Positions 8,073 to 16,513 are shown, counted from the stretch's first letter. The stretch is DNA of 64,000 nt from Amnibacterium setariae (GCF_003581425.1 NZ_QXTG01000002.1:1302001-1366000); one strand, 5' to 3'. Numbers and translations are program-made. The notes: generated by a model not told the origin, from the letters alone.

Positions 8073-9467
8073 ATGAGCACGACGACGGACACGACCTCCC
8101 GGGTCGGCGACGGCACGTTCGACGACCTGACCGGCCGGGTGCGGGGCGACGTGCTCCGGCCCGGCTCCCCCGGGTACACGGAGGCCTGCACGGGCTACAA
8201 CCTCGCCGCGGTCCGGCTGCCGGACCTCGTCCTGCGGGCGGCCGACGCCGCCGACGTCGCCGCGGCGGTCGCGTTCGCGGCGGAGCGCTCGATGCCCGTC
8301 GCGGTGATGTCGACCGGGCACCAGGCCGGCCGGCCGATCGAGGGCGGCCTGCTGATCCGCACCGGGGCGCTGACGGAGGTGACCGTCGACCGCGAGCGCC
8401 GCTCGGCGCGCATCGGCGCCGGAGCCCGCTGGCAGGACGTGCTCGCGGTCTCCCTGCCGCTCGGCCTCGCGCCGCTGCACGGGTCCTCCCCCGTCGTCGG
8501 GGTGGTCGGCTTCACGCTGGGCGGCGGGATCAGCCCGACCATGGGGCGGGCGCACGGCTGGGCGGTCGACCACATCCGCGCGATCGACGTGGTCACCGCG
8601 GACGGCACCCCGCTGCGGGTCGCCGCGGACCGCCACCCGGACCTGTTCTGGGCGCTGCGCGGCGGCCGCAGCGACTTCGGCGTCGTCACCGCGCTCGAGA
8701 TCGACCTGTTCCCCGTCGGCGCCTTCGCGGGCGGCGGCCTCTTCTTCGAGGGCGCGCAGCTCGAGCCGGTGCTCGCCGCCTTCCGGGCGCTGACCGCCAC
8801 GGCGCCGGACGCCCTGTCGACCTCCCTCGCCCTGCTGCGGATGCCGCCGCTGCCCGGCGTCCCGCCGCTGCTGGCCGGCCGCTTCGTGCTCCACCTCCGC
8901 GTCGCCTTCCTCGGCGAGACCGCCGACCTCGACCCGCTGCTCGAGCCCGTCCGCGCCGCGGCGCCCGCCCTGGTCGACACCGTCGGCCCGCTGCCGTACG
9001 AGCGGTTCCCCGAGATCCACGCGGACCCCGTCGACCCGGCGCCGCTCACCGAGCGCGGCGCGATGCTCCGCGACCTGCCCGCGGACGCGGCGGAGGCGCT
9101 GCGCGAGGTCGCCGGTCCCGACTCCGGGATCCACGTCGAGATCGTCGAGCTGCGGCACCTCGGCGGCGCGATGAGTCGGGAGCCCGGCACCGGCTCCGCG
9201 GTCGACCACCGCGACGCGCGGTACAGCCTCTGGTGCGCCGTCGTCGGTACGCGCGACGACCGCCCGGACGCCGTCCGGGACGCCGCCGACGTCGTCGACG
9301 CCCTCGCGCCGTGGGGCACCGGCCGCCACTACCTCAACCACTCGGCCGGCGACCCGCTCGAACGGCCCTTCACCCCGGCGGCGCTGGAGCGCCTCCGGGC
9401 GCTCAGGGCGAGCGCCGACCCGCACGGCCGGTTCCGCCCGCAGCACGTCCTCGACCCGTCCGAATAG
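8073..9467 (+). CDS. FAD-linked oxidase, berberine-bridge-enzyme type
   Basis: This 464-residue flavoprotein of the PCMH/BBE family couples two-electron oxidation of a substrate to reduction of oxygen. In bacteria such enzymes oxidise sugars on antibiotics or close rings. The FAD-binding domain contains GHQ with His83 at the usual 8-alpha-histidyl site. The HGSSPVVG loop (135-142) and TLGGG (147-151) come next, followed by WAVDHI. The cysteine that gives bicovalent flavin in many BBE proteins would lie in that loop but is replaced by Ser or Pro, so only a single covalent link is expected. The C-terminal BBE segment with HYLNHS is present. It is the first gene of a tight operon running to 11743. 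Confidence 0.85.
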   Translation: MSTTTDTTSRVGDGTFDDLTGRVRGDVLRPGSPGYTEACTGYNLAAVRLPDLVLRAADAADVAAAVAFAAERSMPVAVMSTGHQAGRPIEGGLLIRTGALTEVTVDRERRSARIGAGARWQDVLAVSLPLGLAPLHGSSPVVGVVGFTLGGGISPTMGRAHGWAVDHIRAIDVVTADGTPLRVAADRHPDLFWALRGGRSDFGVVTALEIDLFPVGAFAGGGLFFEGAQLEPVLAAFRALTATAPDALSTSLALLRMPPLPGVPPLLAGRFVLHLRVAFLGETADLDPLLEPVRAAAPALVDTVGPLPYERFPEIHADPVDPAPLTERGAMLRDLPADAAEALREVAGPDSGIHVEIVELRHLGGAMSREPGTGSAVDHRDARYSLWCAVVGTRDDRPDAVRDAADVVDALAPWGTGRHYLNHSAGDPLERPFTPAALERLRALRASADPHGRFRPQHVLDPSE

Positions 9468-9480
9468 AAGGAGCACCACC

Positions 9481-9975
9481 ATGGACCGACCCCTGACCAC
9501 CATCGATGCCGGCGCCGACGCGGCCGCGCTGCAGCGGATCCCGCTCTCCTGGGCCCGGGCCCTCGACACCGGCGACGCCGACGTCCTGACCCTCCTGCTG
9601 ACCGACGACGTCGTCGTCGACCTGACGCCCGCGACCACGAGGATCGGCCTCGAGTTCCCCGTCCTCAGCGGGCGCGAGACGGTCGTGCCGACGATGATCG
9701 GCGCGGTCGGCCCGCTCGACACGATGCACATGGTCACGAACACGACCGTCCGCGACGAGGACGGCGGGTTCGTGATCGAGGCCAACGCCCTCGCCCAGCA
9801 CTTCCTGCCCGGCGAGGGCCCCCTGCCCGACCGGACCCGCCACGCGCTGATGGGCAACCGGTGGACCTTCCGCGTCCGCCGCGAGCCCGACGGGCTGCGC
9901 GTCGCGCGCTTCACCATGGACTGCGCCTGGTTCGAGGGCGACCCGATGGTGCTGCTCGCCGCCGTGGCGCAGTGA
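9481..9975 (+). CDS. SnoaL-like (NTF2 fold) protein
   Basis: This 164-residue protein has an NTF2/SnoaL_4-type fold. A helical start (LQRIPLSWARALDTGDADVLTLLLTDDVVVDL) leads into a curved sheet with the late segment RVARFTMDCAWFEGD. Members act as polyketide cyclases, hydroxylases, isomerases or dehydratases on small hydrophobic substrates. I cannot pick the reaction. An AAGGAG site precedes the ATG, 13 bases after the oxidase stop. Its last bases overlap the next gene (GTGA), so expression is coupled to the oxidase and the flavoprotein, which suggests a shared substrate. Confidence 0.75.
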   Translation: MDRPLTTIDAGADAAALQRIPLSWARALDTGDADVLTLLLTDDVVVDLTPATTRIGLEFPVLSGRETVVPTMIGAVGPLDTMHMVTNTTVRDEDGGFVIEANALAQHFLPGEGPLPDRTRHALMGNRWTFRVRREPDGLRVARFTMDCAWFEGDPMVLLAAVAQ

Positions 9976-10988
9976 GCGCCGCGACCTCCGAGGCGCCGGC
10001 CTCCCTCGACCCCGCGGCGCTGCGATCGACCGGCGTGCTGCGCGCCTTCGTGCCGGAGCGGTTCGGCGGCCGGCGGGACACCGCGAGCGGGGTCGCCCGC
10101 CGCATCGCGGACGTCGCCTCGTGGGACGCCGACGCGGGATGGCTCGCGGCCGTCGCCGCGGTGACCAACCTCGCCGTCACCGAGCTCCCGGACGGCGCGC
10201 AGCGCGAGGTCTGGGGCGACGGCCCCGACGTGCTCGTCGTCGGGACGCTCGCCCCGCAGGGCGCGGGTGCGCCGGCCGGCGACGACCTGCTGGTCGACGC
10301 CGTCTCGTCCCCGGCGAGCGGGCTCGATTCCGCGGACTGGGTGATCGCCACCGTCCTGGACCGCGGCACCGGGGCGCCGACCCGGGTGCTCGTGCCCGTG
10401 GCGGACGTGCGCGTCGAGGCGACCTGGAACGCGATCGGGCTGCTCGGCGCCCGCGGCGACACGGCGCACCTCGAGTCCGTCCGGGTGCCGGGCCACCGCC
10501 GCCGCCCGCTGCCCCCTGCAGGCGGCGGGGCGCCGCTGACCTTCTTCGCGACGCTGTGCTTCGGCGCGGCGGTGGTCGGGGCCGCCCGAGGCGCCGCCGC
10601 GGCCGTCACGACCGCGGTCGACGAGGCGGGGCCGGCCGGGCGCTGGTCGCGGCCGGACGTGCGGGCGGCGACCTCCGCCGCGCTGCGCCGTGCGCATCGC
10701 GCCGACGCGCTGCTCGAGGGAGCGGTCGCCGCGCTCGGAGCACGCACGGCCGTCGACGCGCTCGGCGACCGGGCCCGAGCGCTCGCCGCGGACGCCGTGA
10801 TCGGCGCGGTGCAGGAGGCCGAGCGCGCCCTGCCCGAGCTGATCGGCGCGCTCGGCCCGGCCGCGCTCGCACCCGACCACCCGCTCGCCCGCGCGCTGGC
10901 GGACGTGACCACGGGTGCGCGGCACACCGCGCTCTCCGGCACGAAAGCGGCGCTCGCCCACGAGGCCGCGCTGTTCGGGCGGCCGTGA
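9972..10988 (+). CDS. acyl-CoA-dehydrogenase-like flavoprotein, short form
   Basis: This 338-residue protein resembles the flavin monooxygenase branch of the acyl-CoA dehydrogenase fold (HsaA/HpaH-like hydroxylases). An N-terminal helical part (FVPERFGGRRDTASGVARRIADVASWDADAGWL) leads into a middle beta domain with WNAIGLLGARGDTAHLESVRVP. A C-terminal four-helix bundle follows. It lacks the catalytic Glu context of true acyl-CoA dehydrogenases and is about 50 residues shorter than usual. Oxygenation of an aromatic or polyketide-like substrate is therefore more likely than beta-oxidation (inference). It starts with the GTG that overlaps the SnoaL gene stop. Its stop overlaps the next gene by one base (TGATG). 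Confidence 0.65.
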   Translation: MSAATSEAPASLDPAALRSTGVLRAFVPERFGGRRDTASGVARRIADVASWDADAGWLAAVAAVTNLAVTELPDGAQREVWGDGPDVLVVGTLAPQGAGAPAGDDLLVDAVSSPASGLDSADWVIATVLDRGTGAPTRVLVPVADVRVEATWNAIGLLGARGDTAHLESVRVPGHRRRPLPPAGGGAPLTFFATLCFGAAVVGAARGAAAAVTTAVDEAGPAGRWSRPDVRAATSAALRRAHRADALLEGAVAALGARTAVDALGDRARALAADAVIGAVQEAERALPELIGALGPAALAPDHPLARALADVTTGARHTALSGTKAALAHEAALFGRP

Positions 10989-11743
10989 TGGAGCAGGTGA
11001 CCCGCGACGTCTTCATGGTCCGCGGCACGGCCGTGAATCAGGTGCTGCTGCGCGAGGGCCGCGACCTCACCCTGATCGACGCCGGGTACCCGCGGGACGC
11101 GGCCCGCATCGTCGCCGCGATCGAGCGGATCGGCCACCGCCTCGACGACGTCCGCGCCGTGCTCGTCACGCACGCGCACGTCGACCACGTCGGCGGGCTG
11201 CCGGCCCTCCTGGCCCGCCGCTCCGTCCCGGTCCTCGCGCACCCGCGCGAGGTGCCGAACGCGCGCGGCGACGTCCACGAGCAGGCGGCGCCCCGCGACG
11301 TCGTCCTCCGCTCCCTCAGCCCGCGAGGCATCGGCTGGCTCGCTTCGATCGTCCGCGCGGGCGGGAGCGCCCACGTCCGCGTCCCGACCGTCGTGCCGTT
11401 CCCCCGGAGCGGTGCGCTCGACGTGCCGGGGCGGCCGACGCCGGTCCTCAGCGCCGGTCACACCAGCGGGCACACGGCCTACCTGCTGGCGGCGGAGGGG
11501 ATGCTCGCGACGGGCGACGCGCTCGTCACCGGCCACCCCCTCCTGCCGTGGCGCGGACCACAGCTGCTGCCCGAGCTGTTCGCGAACGATCCGAGCGGGG
11601 CGCTCGACGCCCTGACCGAGCTCGCCGGGCAGCCCGCGGACATCGTCCTGCCCGGTCATGGCGCGATCTGGCGGGGCGACCTCCGGGAGGCCGCCGACCT
11701 GGCCCGCGCCGCGGCGCCCCGATCGACGGCCCGGGCGGACTGA
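10988..11743 (+). CDS. metallo-beta-lactamase-fold hydrolase
   Basis: This 251-residue dinuclear-metal hydrolase contains THAHVDH (residues 61-67), giving the HxHxDH ligands. It also has SAGHTSGHTAYLL for the third histidine, GDALVTG for the bridging Asp, and a late LPGHG. Its ATG overlaps the flavoprotein stop, making it the last gene of the oxidase operon. Proteins of this fold in biosynthetic clusters act as lactonases, thioesterases or cyclisation partners. The short N-terminus and lack of a signal peptide indicate a cytoplasmic enzyme. Its actual substrate is unknown. Confidence 0.8.
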   Translation: MEQVTRDVFMVRGTAVNQVLLREGRDLTLIDAGYPRDAARIVAAIERIGHRLDDVRAVLVTHAHVDHVGGLPALLARRSVPVLAHPREVPNARGDVHEQAAPRDVVLRSLSPRGIGWLASIVRAGGSAHVRVPTVVPFPRSGALDVPGRPTPVLSAGHTSGHTAYLLAAEGMLATGDALVTGHPLLPWRGPQLLPELFANDPSGALDALTELAGQPADIVLPGHGAIWRGDLREAADLARAAAPRSTARAD

Positions 11744-11764
11744 CGAGTCCCGATCGGCCGGAAC

Positions 11765-11780
11765 GGTCCGGACACCGATG
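11765..11780 (+). promoter_or_regulatory. GGT-N5-CACCGATG element upstream of second MBL hydrolase
   Basis: GGTCCGGACACCGATG is a fourth, more diverged copy of the cluster motif found at 35, 3506 and 3861. It keeps GGT and CACCGATG in the same register and stands about 60 bases before the ATG at 11824. This separates the gene from the preceding operon and suggests its own promoter under the same control. Confidence 0.35.
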
Positions 11781-11823
11781 TGTACGGTGTCCACCAGAAG
11801 TCGTTCTCAGGGAGGGGCGCCGC

Positions 11824-12462
11824 ATGAGCGCAGGACGCCGCATCACGATCACGCCGCTGCTCGTCGGCGACCTGCTCGTCGCCGAGGACACGCGGCTGCC
11901 GATCCTCGTGCACCTGATCGACCATCCGGACGGGCGCGTGCTCGTCGACACGGGCGTCACCGAGCCGCACCCCGCCCTCGCGGACATGGACCCTCGCCTG
12001 CATCCGCTCGGCGAGCACGACCTCGACCTCGCGTCGATCGACCTGGTCGTGAACACGCACCTGCACGCGGACCACTGCGGCGGCAACCACCTGTTCGCCG
12101 GCACGCCGGTCCTCGTGCAGCGCACCGAGCTCGCGGACGCGTCCGAGCAGGAGGGCTACACGCTGCGCGAGTGGGTGCACGCGCCCGGCGTCGAGTACGT
12201 GCCGGTGGACGGGGACCGCGAGGTGCTCCCCGGCGTCCGCCTCCTCGCCGCGCCCGGGCACACCCGCGGGTCGCAGGTCGTCGTGGTGGACGCCGTCGAC
12301 GGCGAGGACGGCCCGGTCGTGATCGCGGGCGACACCGCGGTCTGGGGCGGCGAGCTCGACGAGCCGACCACGGAGGGGCAGCGCCGCATCCGGTCGCTCC
12401 AGCCGGCCGCCGTGTGGCTGGCGCACGCGGCGGACCCCTGGCGGCCGCCCCGGTCCGCCTGA
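11824..12462 (+). CDS. metallo-beta-lactamase-fold lactonase-like hydrolase
   Basis: This 212-residue protein resembles the N-acyl-homoserine-lactone lactonase group (AiiA/AttM-like). NTHLHADHCGGN holds the HxHxDH ligands (H79, H81, D83, H84), APGHTRGS gives the next histidine, AGDTAVWGGELD gives the bridging Asp, and WLAHAADPW may supply the final histidine. A strong GGGAGGGG site precedes the ATG. It has its own upstream region with a cluster motif. It could open a lactone or degrade a signal or product. I infer the lactonase-like role from family resemblance only. It differs clearly from the hydrolase at 10988. Confidence 0.75.
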   Translation: MSAGRRITITPLLVGDLLVAEDTRLPILVHLIDHPDGRVLVDTGVTEPHPALADMDPRLHPLGEHDLDLASIDLVVNTHLHADHCGGNHLFAGTPVLVQRTELADASEQEGYTLREWVHAPGVEYVPVDGDREVLPGVRLLAAPGHTRGSQVVVVDAVDGEDGPVVIAGDTAVWGGELDEPTTEGQRRIRSLQPAAVWLAHAADPWRPPRSA

Positions 12463-12484
12463 GCGCGTGACGGGTGCCTCGGCC

Positions 12485-13189
12485 TCAGCCGAGGCGCCGC
12501 GTCGGCCACCGGGCGAGGTCGGCGTCGAGCAGCGCGGCATCCCGGGGCGTGAAGACCTCGTCGAGGATCTCGAGCCGGGCGATCCGCTCGAGGTGGAAGC
12601 CGCGGATCGCGTTGCGAAGACGGCACCACCCGGCGAGGAGCCAGGAGTCGCCGGCCCGCAGCAGCTCCATCGCCTCGACGTCGCGGTACGTCGTCCCGCT
12701 GCCGTCGCCCTCGGCGCCGAGGTAGGCGATCCGCACCACGCGGTGCGAGGCGAGGGCGTCGGAGAGCATGCCGATCGGCACCGCGCCGTCGAGCGGCGCG
12801 ACCGCGTCGACCACCCGCATCCGCTCGAGCATCGCCTGCACGGGCGCGCGCTGCGCGTCGCTCATGGTCGATGAGATCTTCGCGCGCGCCCGGCGCGCGG
12901 CCCCCTGGTAGGGCGACGACTCGAGCAGCGCGAGGCCGGCGAGCACGGCCAGCGACTCGGCGGCGGAGAGGTTCAACGGCGGCAGGGAGTAGTCGCGCAG
13001 GATCGAGTAGCCGCCCGTGGCGCCGCGATCCGCGTAGATCGGCACCCCGGCGATCTGCAGCGACGCGATGTCGCGCTCGATGGTCCGGGCCGACACCGCG
13101 AACTCGGCCGCGCGCCGGGAGGCGGACCACGGACGCGTCGCGCCGCGGAGCAGGTCGACGAGGGCGTACTGCCGCTCGGCTCGCTTCAC
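12485..13189 (-). CDS. YafY-type HTH/WYL-domain transcriptional regulator
   Basis: This 234-residue regulator has an N-terminal DeoR-like winged helix (SARTIERDIASLQIAGVPIY, then a GGYSI turn) and a C-terminal WYL-like domain. WYL domains bind ligands such as nucleotides and control single-target genes. The start is the GTG at 13189. It shares its strand with the SnoaL-like gene upstream at 13230 and lies tail-to-tail with the lactonase. The usual W-Y-L triplet is altered (WLLAGWC appears where WYL-type proteins have the hydrophobic core strand). Its target may be the neighbouring SnoaL gene. Confidence 0.75.
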   Translation of the reverse strand: MKRAERQYALVDLLRGATRPWSASRRAAEFAVSARTIERDIASLQIAGVPIYADRGATGGYSILRDYSLPPLNLSAAESLAVLAGLALLESSPYQGAARRARAKISSTMSDAQRAPVQAMLERMRVVDAVAPLDGAVPIGMLSDALASHRVVRIAYLGAEGDGSGTTYRDVEAMELLRAGDSWLLAGWCRLRNAIRGFHLERIARLEILDEVFTPRDAALLDADLARWPTRRLG

Positions 13190-13229
13190 GGCTCGAGTCT
13201 CGCAAACGCATCCGCGCGGGCGCGTCCCA

Positions 13230-13637
13230 TCAGCCGCGCATGCTCCGCCGGCCCCCGACGGACCAGACGCGCCGGACGCGGCCGTCCTCGTCGAAGTCGA
13301 ACACGTCGACCCCGCCGGCCGTCGCCCCGTCCTCCTCCACGTCCCACAGCAGCCGCCCGTGCAGGCCGTCGACGGCGCTCGCGATCCGGGTGAAGACGGT
13401 GGCCGGGTGCCGGCCGTGCCACCACGCGAGGTACCGCTCGAAGTCCTCCGCGGTCCGGATGTCGTCCGCCGGCGTCGAGCCGTCGGGCTCGGTCACCGCG
13501 AAGCGGATCCGGAAGTCGTCCGCGCAGAGCTCCCTCGCGAGCGCCCCGTCGCCGTTCCACATCGTCAGCCAGAGGTCGAGCGAGCGCTCGGCGCCGGTCG
13601 TGGTGGCGGTGGTCGTGGGGCTGGTGATCCCGGTCAT
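13230..13637 (-). CDS. SnoaL-like NTF2-fold protein
   Basis: This 135-residue protein starts with a low-complexity Thr-rich tail, then a SnoaL/NTF2 core (ERSLDLWLTMWNGDGALA, an acidic sheet segment, and VDVFDFDEDGRVRRVWSVGG at the end). The terminal 'fdedGrI...w.v' pattern is typical of the family. Such proteins isomerise or hydrolyse small molecules or act as binding partners. It lies 40 bases upstream of the WYL regulator on the same strand and may form a two-gene unit with it. Confidence 0.75.
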   Translation of the reverse strand: MTGITSPTTTATTTGAERSLDLWLTMWNGDGALARELCADDFRIRFAVTEPDGSTPADDIRTAEDFERYLAWWHGRHPATVFTRIASAVDGLHGRLLWDVEEDGATAGGVDVFDFDEDGRVRRVWSVGGRRSMRG

Positions 13638-13726
13638 GGGACCACTCTCGGAGGGCGCCGCGACAACGGTGCGTCGGTGTTCGTGCGATCCCGTTCCCTG
13701 TCGCGGGACGGCGACCTCGTCGCTCC

Positions 13727-14356
13727 TCAGGTCCAGGCGCCGTCCTCGGTGCCGAGGCGCTCGTGCCCGAGCGGCGTGATCGGCACCGCGGTGAGGCTCG
13801 TGAGCCCCATCTGCAGCAGGGTCGCCCGCGCGACGCCGGCCCGGCCGAGCGTCGACATGCCCTCGATGACGGCGCAGAAGTACGTGCCGAGCGCCTCGGC
13901 GTCGGCCCCGGCGTCGATCTCCCCCGCGTGCTGCGCGTCGACGATGCAGGCGGTGTAGTCCGCGCGGATGTCGTCGAAGGCGGTGGCGACGGTCGCGGCG
14001 ACCTCGGGGTCGCTGCCGGACAGCTCGACGGCGGCCCGGAGGAAGAGCGAGGGCGACGCCGCGGCGGACCCGTGCTCGACGGCGGTGCTCACCAGCTTCG
14101 TGCGGATCCGCACGATCGGGTCCTCCGCGCTCCGCATGACGGTCGAGACGGCGTCGACGGCGCTGGACGTGTCGCTGAGGAAGGCGCGCATGAAGAGCTC
14201 CTTCTTGCCGCCGAACGCGTTGTAGAGGCTCTGCCGGGCGAGCCCGGTCGCCTCGAGCAGGTCGTCCAGCGAGGTCCCGGCGAAGCCGGTCTCGGCGAAC
14301 GTCCGGCGGGCTCGATCGACGACGTCCGCCTCGTCGAACATGCGCGGTCGGGGCAT
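13727..14356 (-). CDS. TetR-family repressor
   Basis: This 209-residue regulator has an N-terminal TetR helix-turn-helix (residues 8-50: AFAETGFAGTSLDDL region, then TGLARQSLYNAFGGKKELF). The C-terminal half is a ligand-binding helical domain of the TetR_C 'copper-inducible/AcrR' style. It diverges from an SDR gene at 14448, and an ATCGAT-centred palindrome lies between them (14382-14396). The likely circuit is repression of its own gene and of the SDR-MFS-SDR operon until a small substrate binds. Confidence 0.85.
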   Translation of the reverse strand: MPRPRMFDEADVVDRARRTFAETGFAGTSLDDLLEATGLARQSLYNAFGGKKELFMRAFLSDTSSAVDAVSTVMRSAEDPIVRIRTKLVSTAVEHGSAAASPSLFLRAAVELSGSDPEVAATVATAFDDIRADYTACIVDAQHAGEIDAGADAEALGTYFCAVIEGMSTLGRAGVARATLLQMGLTSLTAVPITPLGHERLGTEDGAWT

Positions 14357-14381
14357 GCGGACCTCCTCCGAGGGTTATTTG

Positions 14382-14396
14382 ACTGATCGATCCAGT
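14382..14396. promoter_or_regulatory. candidate TetR operator
   Basis: ACTG-N7-CAGT with a central ATCGATC forms a near-perfect 15-base palindrome in an otherwise AT-richer divergent promoter. It lies 26 bases upstream of the TetR start and about 50 upstream of the SDR start, the usual place for autoregulation. Confidence 0.5.
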
Positions 14397-14447
14397 ATGG
14401 CCTACGGTTCTGGAACAAGCAGTCTACAACTCGACTCGGAGGACATC

Positions 14448-15194
14448 ATGGCAGCAGCACTGCAGGGGAAGACGGCGCTCGTCTCGGGCGGCACGTCGGG
14501 CATCGGCCTCGCGGTCGTCCGCCGCTTCGTCGCGGAGGGCGCGCACGTCTTCGTCACCGGACGCCGGCAGGAGGCGCTCGACGCGCTGGCCGCGGAGCTC
14601 GGCGACGCCGTGACCCCGATCCGCGCGGACGCGACGGAGCCGGACGGCATCGCCACGGTCTACGCGGCGGTCGCGGCACGCGGCGCCGGCCTGGACGCGG
14701 TCCACGTCAACGCGGGCATCGGCGAGTTCAAGCCGCTCGCGCAGGTCACCGCCGAGGACATCGACCGCACCTTCGGCACGAACGTCCGCGCGACCACGCT
14801 CGCGGTGCAGGGCGCGCTGCCGTACCTCCACGAGGGCTCGGCGATCGTCGTCACCGGCTCGTCCTCGGCGTCCGGCACCGAGCCCGCCTTCGGGCTCTAC
14901 GGCGCCTCGAAGGCCGCCGTCGCGACGCTCACCCGCACCTGGGCGGCCGAGCTCGCGCCCCGCGGCGTCCGCATCAACACCGTCGTGCCCGGGCCGACCG
15001 AGACGCCGGGCCTCAAGGGCCTGGCCGGGGAGGACGGGGACGCGCTCGTGGCGAAGATCGCCAGCCGCCTCCCCTTCGGCCGCGTGCTCGCACCGGAGGA
15101 GGTCGCCGCCGCGGTCCTCTTCCTCGTGTCCGACCAGAGCTCCGGGATGACCGGCAGCGAGCTGGCCGTCGACGGCGGCAGCACGATCGTCTGA
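14448..15194 (+). CDS. short-chain dehydrogenase/reductase (classical SDR)
   Basis: This 248-residue NAD(P)-dependent oxidoreductase has a complete classical active site. SGGTSGIG is the nucleotide loop, NAG lies in the VNAGIG stretch, Ser is in TGSSSASG, and YGASK gives the Tyr-Lys pair. The C-terminus ends in the usual VDGGSTIV. GGAGGA precedes the ATG. Divergent from a TetR gene and followed by an efflux pump, it probably reduces or oxidises the molecule that induces the system. Substrate unknown. Confidence 0.88.
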   Translation: MAAALQGKTALVSGGTSGIGLAVVRRFVAEGAHVFVTGRRQEALDALAAELGDAVTPIRADATEPDGIATVYAAVAARGAGLDAVHVNAGIGEFKPLAQVTAEDIDRTFGTNVRATTLAVQGALPYLHEGSAIVVTGSSSASGTEPAFGLYGASKAAVATLTRTWAAELAPRGVRINTVVPGPTETPGLKGLAGEDGDALVAKIASRLPFGRVLAPEEVAAAVLFLVSDQSSGMTGSELAVDGGSTIV

Positions 15195-15207
15195 CCCGCC
15201 CGGATCG

Positions 15208-15246
15208 GGGGCGCGGCCGGCCGCGACGATCCGGCTGCCGCGCCCC
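15208..15246 (+). terminator. possible terminator after SDR gene
   Basis: A 9-base stem, GGGGCGCGG / CCGCGCCCC, encloses smaller complementary segments just after the SDR stop. There is no T-run, as is common for GC-rich actinobacterial terminators. Read-through into the MFS gene remains possible. Confidence 0.35.
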
Positions 15247-15328
15247 TGCACCTCCTCCCCCGCCGGCGACCGCCGGCCCCAGCGGGACCCGACGTCCCGC
15301 ACCGCACCGCAGCACAAGGAGCACGACC

Positions 15329-16513
15329 ATGACCCGCACGCGCACGGGCGGCTGGTTCGGGATCGCGGCGGTCGCCGCCGGATCCTTCGCGACCGTCCTC
15401 TCCGAGTTCCTCCCCATCGGACTCCTCCCCTCCATCTCGCACGACCTCGGCGTCCCGATCGGGACCACCGGGCTGATGGTCGTCACGACCGGGCTCGCCG
15501 CCGCGGTCGCGGCCCCCGCCGTGGCCGTGACGACCTCCCGGCTGGACCGCCGGACCGTCCTCGCCGGCCTCAGCGCGGTGCTCGTGCTCGCCGACGTCGT
15601 CGCCGCGACCGCGGCCGCGTTCCCGGTCCTGCTCGTCGCCCGGGTCCTGGTCGGCGTCGCGCTCGGCGGGTTCTGGGCCGTCGGCGCCGGCATCGCGTCG
15701 CGGCTGCTGCCGCCCGAGGACACCATCCGCGGGACCTCGTTCATCACGGCCGGGATCTCGATCGCGACCGTCGTGAGCCTGCCGCTCGGCGCGATCATCG
15801 CCGCGACCTCGACCTGGCGCCTCGCGTTCGTGATCGGCGCCGCGCTCGGCGTGCTCGCGCTCGTGCTGCAGCTGATCGCCCTTCCCGCGATCCCCTCGCA
15901 GGAGCGCGTCCGTCCCGTCGAGCTGCTGTCCCTGTTCGCCGTCCCGCGCGCCCGCACCGGCCTGATCGTCGCGGCGCTGCTCTTCGCCGCCCAGTTCGCG
16001 GCCTACACCTTCATCAGCCCGTTCCTGCAGGACGCGGCGCGGATCAGCCCGGCCGGGATCTCGATCGCCCTGCTCGTGTTCGGGGTCTCCGGCATCGCCG
16101 GCAACTTCGTCACCGGCACCGCGCTCGCCCGCTCCGTCCCCGCGACGCTCGTGGCCGGCGGCCTCGTGCTCGCCGCGGCCGTGGCCCTGCTCCCCCTCGT
16201 CGCGCACCTGCCGGTCGCCGTGTTCGCGCTGCTCGTCGTGTGGGGGCTCGTGTGGGGCGGCCTGCCCCTCGGCCTCCAGACCTGGATGGTCCAGGCGACG
16301 CCGGCGGGCGCCGAGGCCGGCCTCGCGATGTTCGTCACGACGCTCCAGGTCGCGCTCGCGGTCGGGTCGACGATCGGCGGCGTCGTCGTCACCGCGTCCG
16401 GGACCGCCGTCGACTTCGGGTTCGCCGCGGTCCTCGCGCTGCTCGGCTCGGCCGCCCTGGTCCTGCTCGGCCTGCCGACCCTCCGGGCGCGGGCCGCCCT
16501 CGCCTCCCACTGA
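15329..16513 (+). CDS. MFS efflux transporter (DHA1, AraJ/YdhP-like)
   Basis: This 394-residue membrane protein has 12 predicted hydrophobic helices. The first loop segment, LSEFLPIGLLPSISHDLGV, and RVLVGVALGGFWAVGAG in helix 4 match the DHA1 sugar/chloramphenicol efflux group. An AAGGAG site precedes the ATG. It lies between two SDR genes in the same direction, downstream of a divergent TetR. This fits a regulated detoxification or export unit, in which the enzymes modify and the pump expels a compound by proton antiport. Confidence 0.85.
   Translation: MTRTRTGGWFGIAAVAAGSFATVLSEFLPIGLLPSISHDLGVPIGTTGLMVVTTGLAAAVAAPAVAVTTSRLDRRTVLAGLSAVLVLADVVAATAAAFPVLLVARVLVGVALGGFWAVGAGIASRLLPPEDTIRGTSFITAGISIATVVSLPLGAIIAATSTWRLAFVIGAALGVLALVLQLIALPAIPSQERVRPVELLSLFAVPRARTGLIVAALLFAAQFAAYTFISPFLQDAARISPAGISIALLVFGVSGIAGNFVTGTALARSVPATLVAGGLVLAAAVALLPLVAHLPVAVFALLVVWGLVWGGLPLGLQTWMVQATPAGAEAGLAMFVTTLQVALAVGSTIGGVVVTASGTAVDFGFAAVLALLGSAALVLLGLPTLRARAALASH

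Noticed and set aside
7800-10961. Minus-strand open frame of about 1050 codons
   Set aside because: It lies antisense to the oxidase, SnoaL and flavoprotein genes and has no recognisable motifs.
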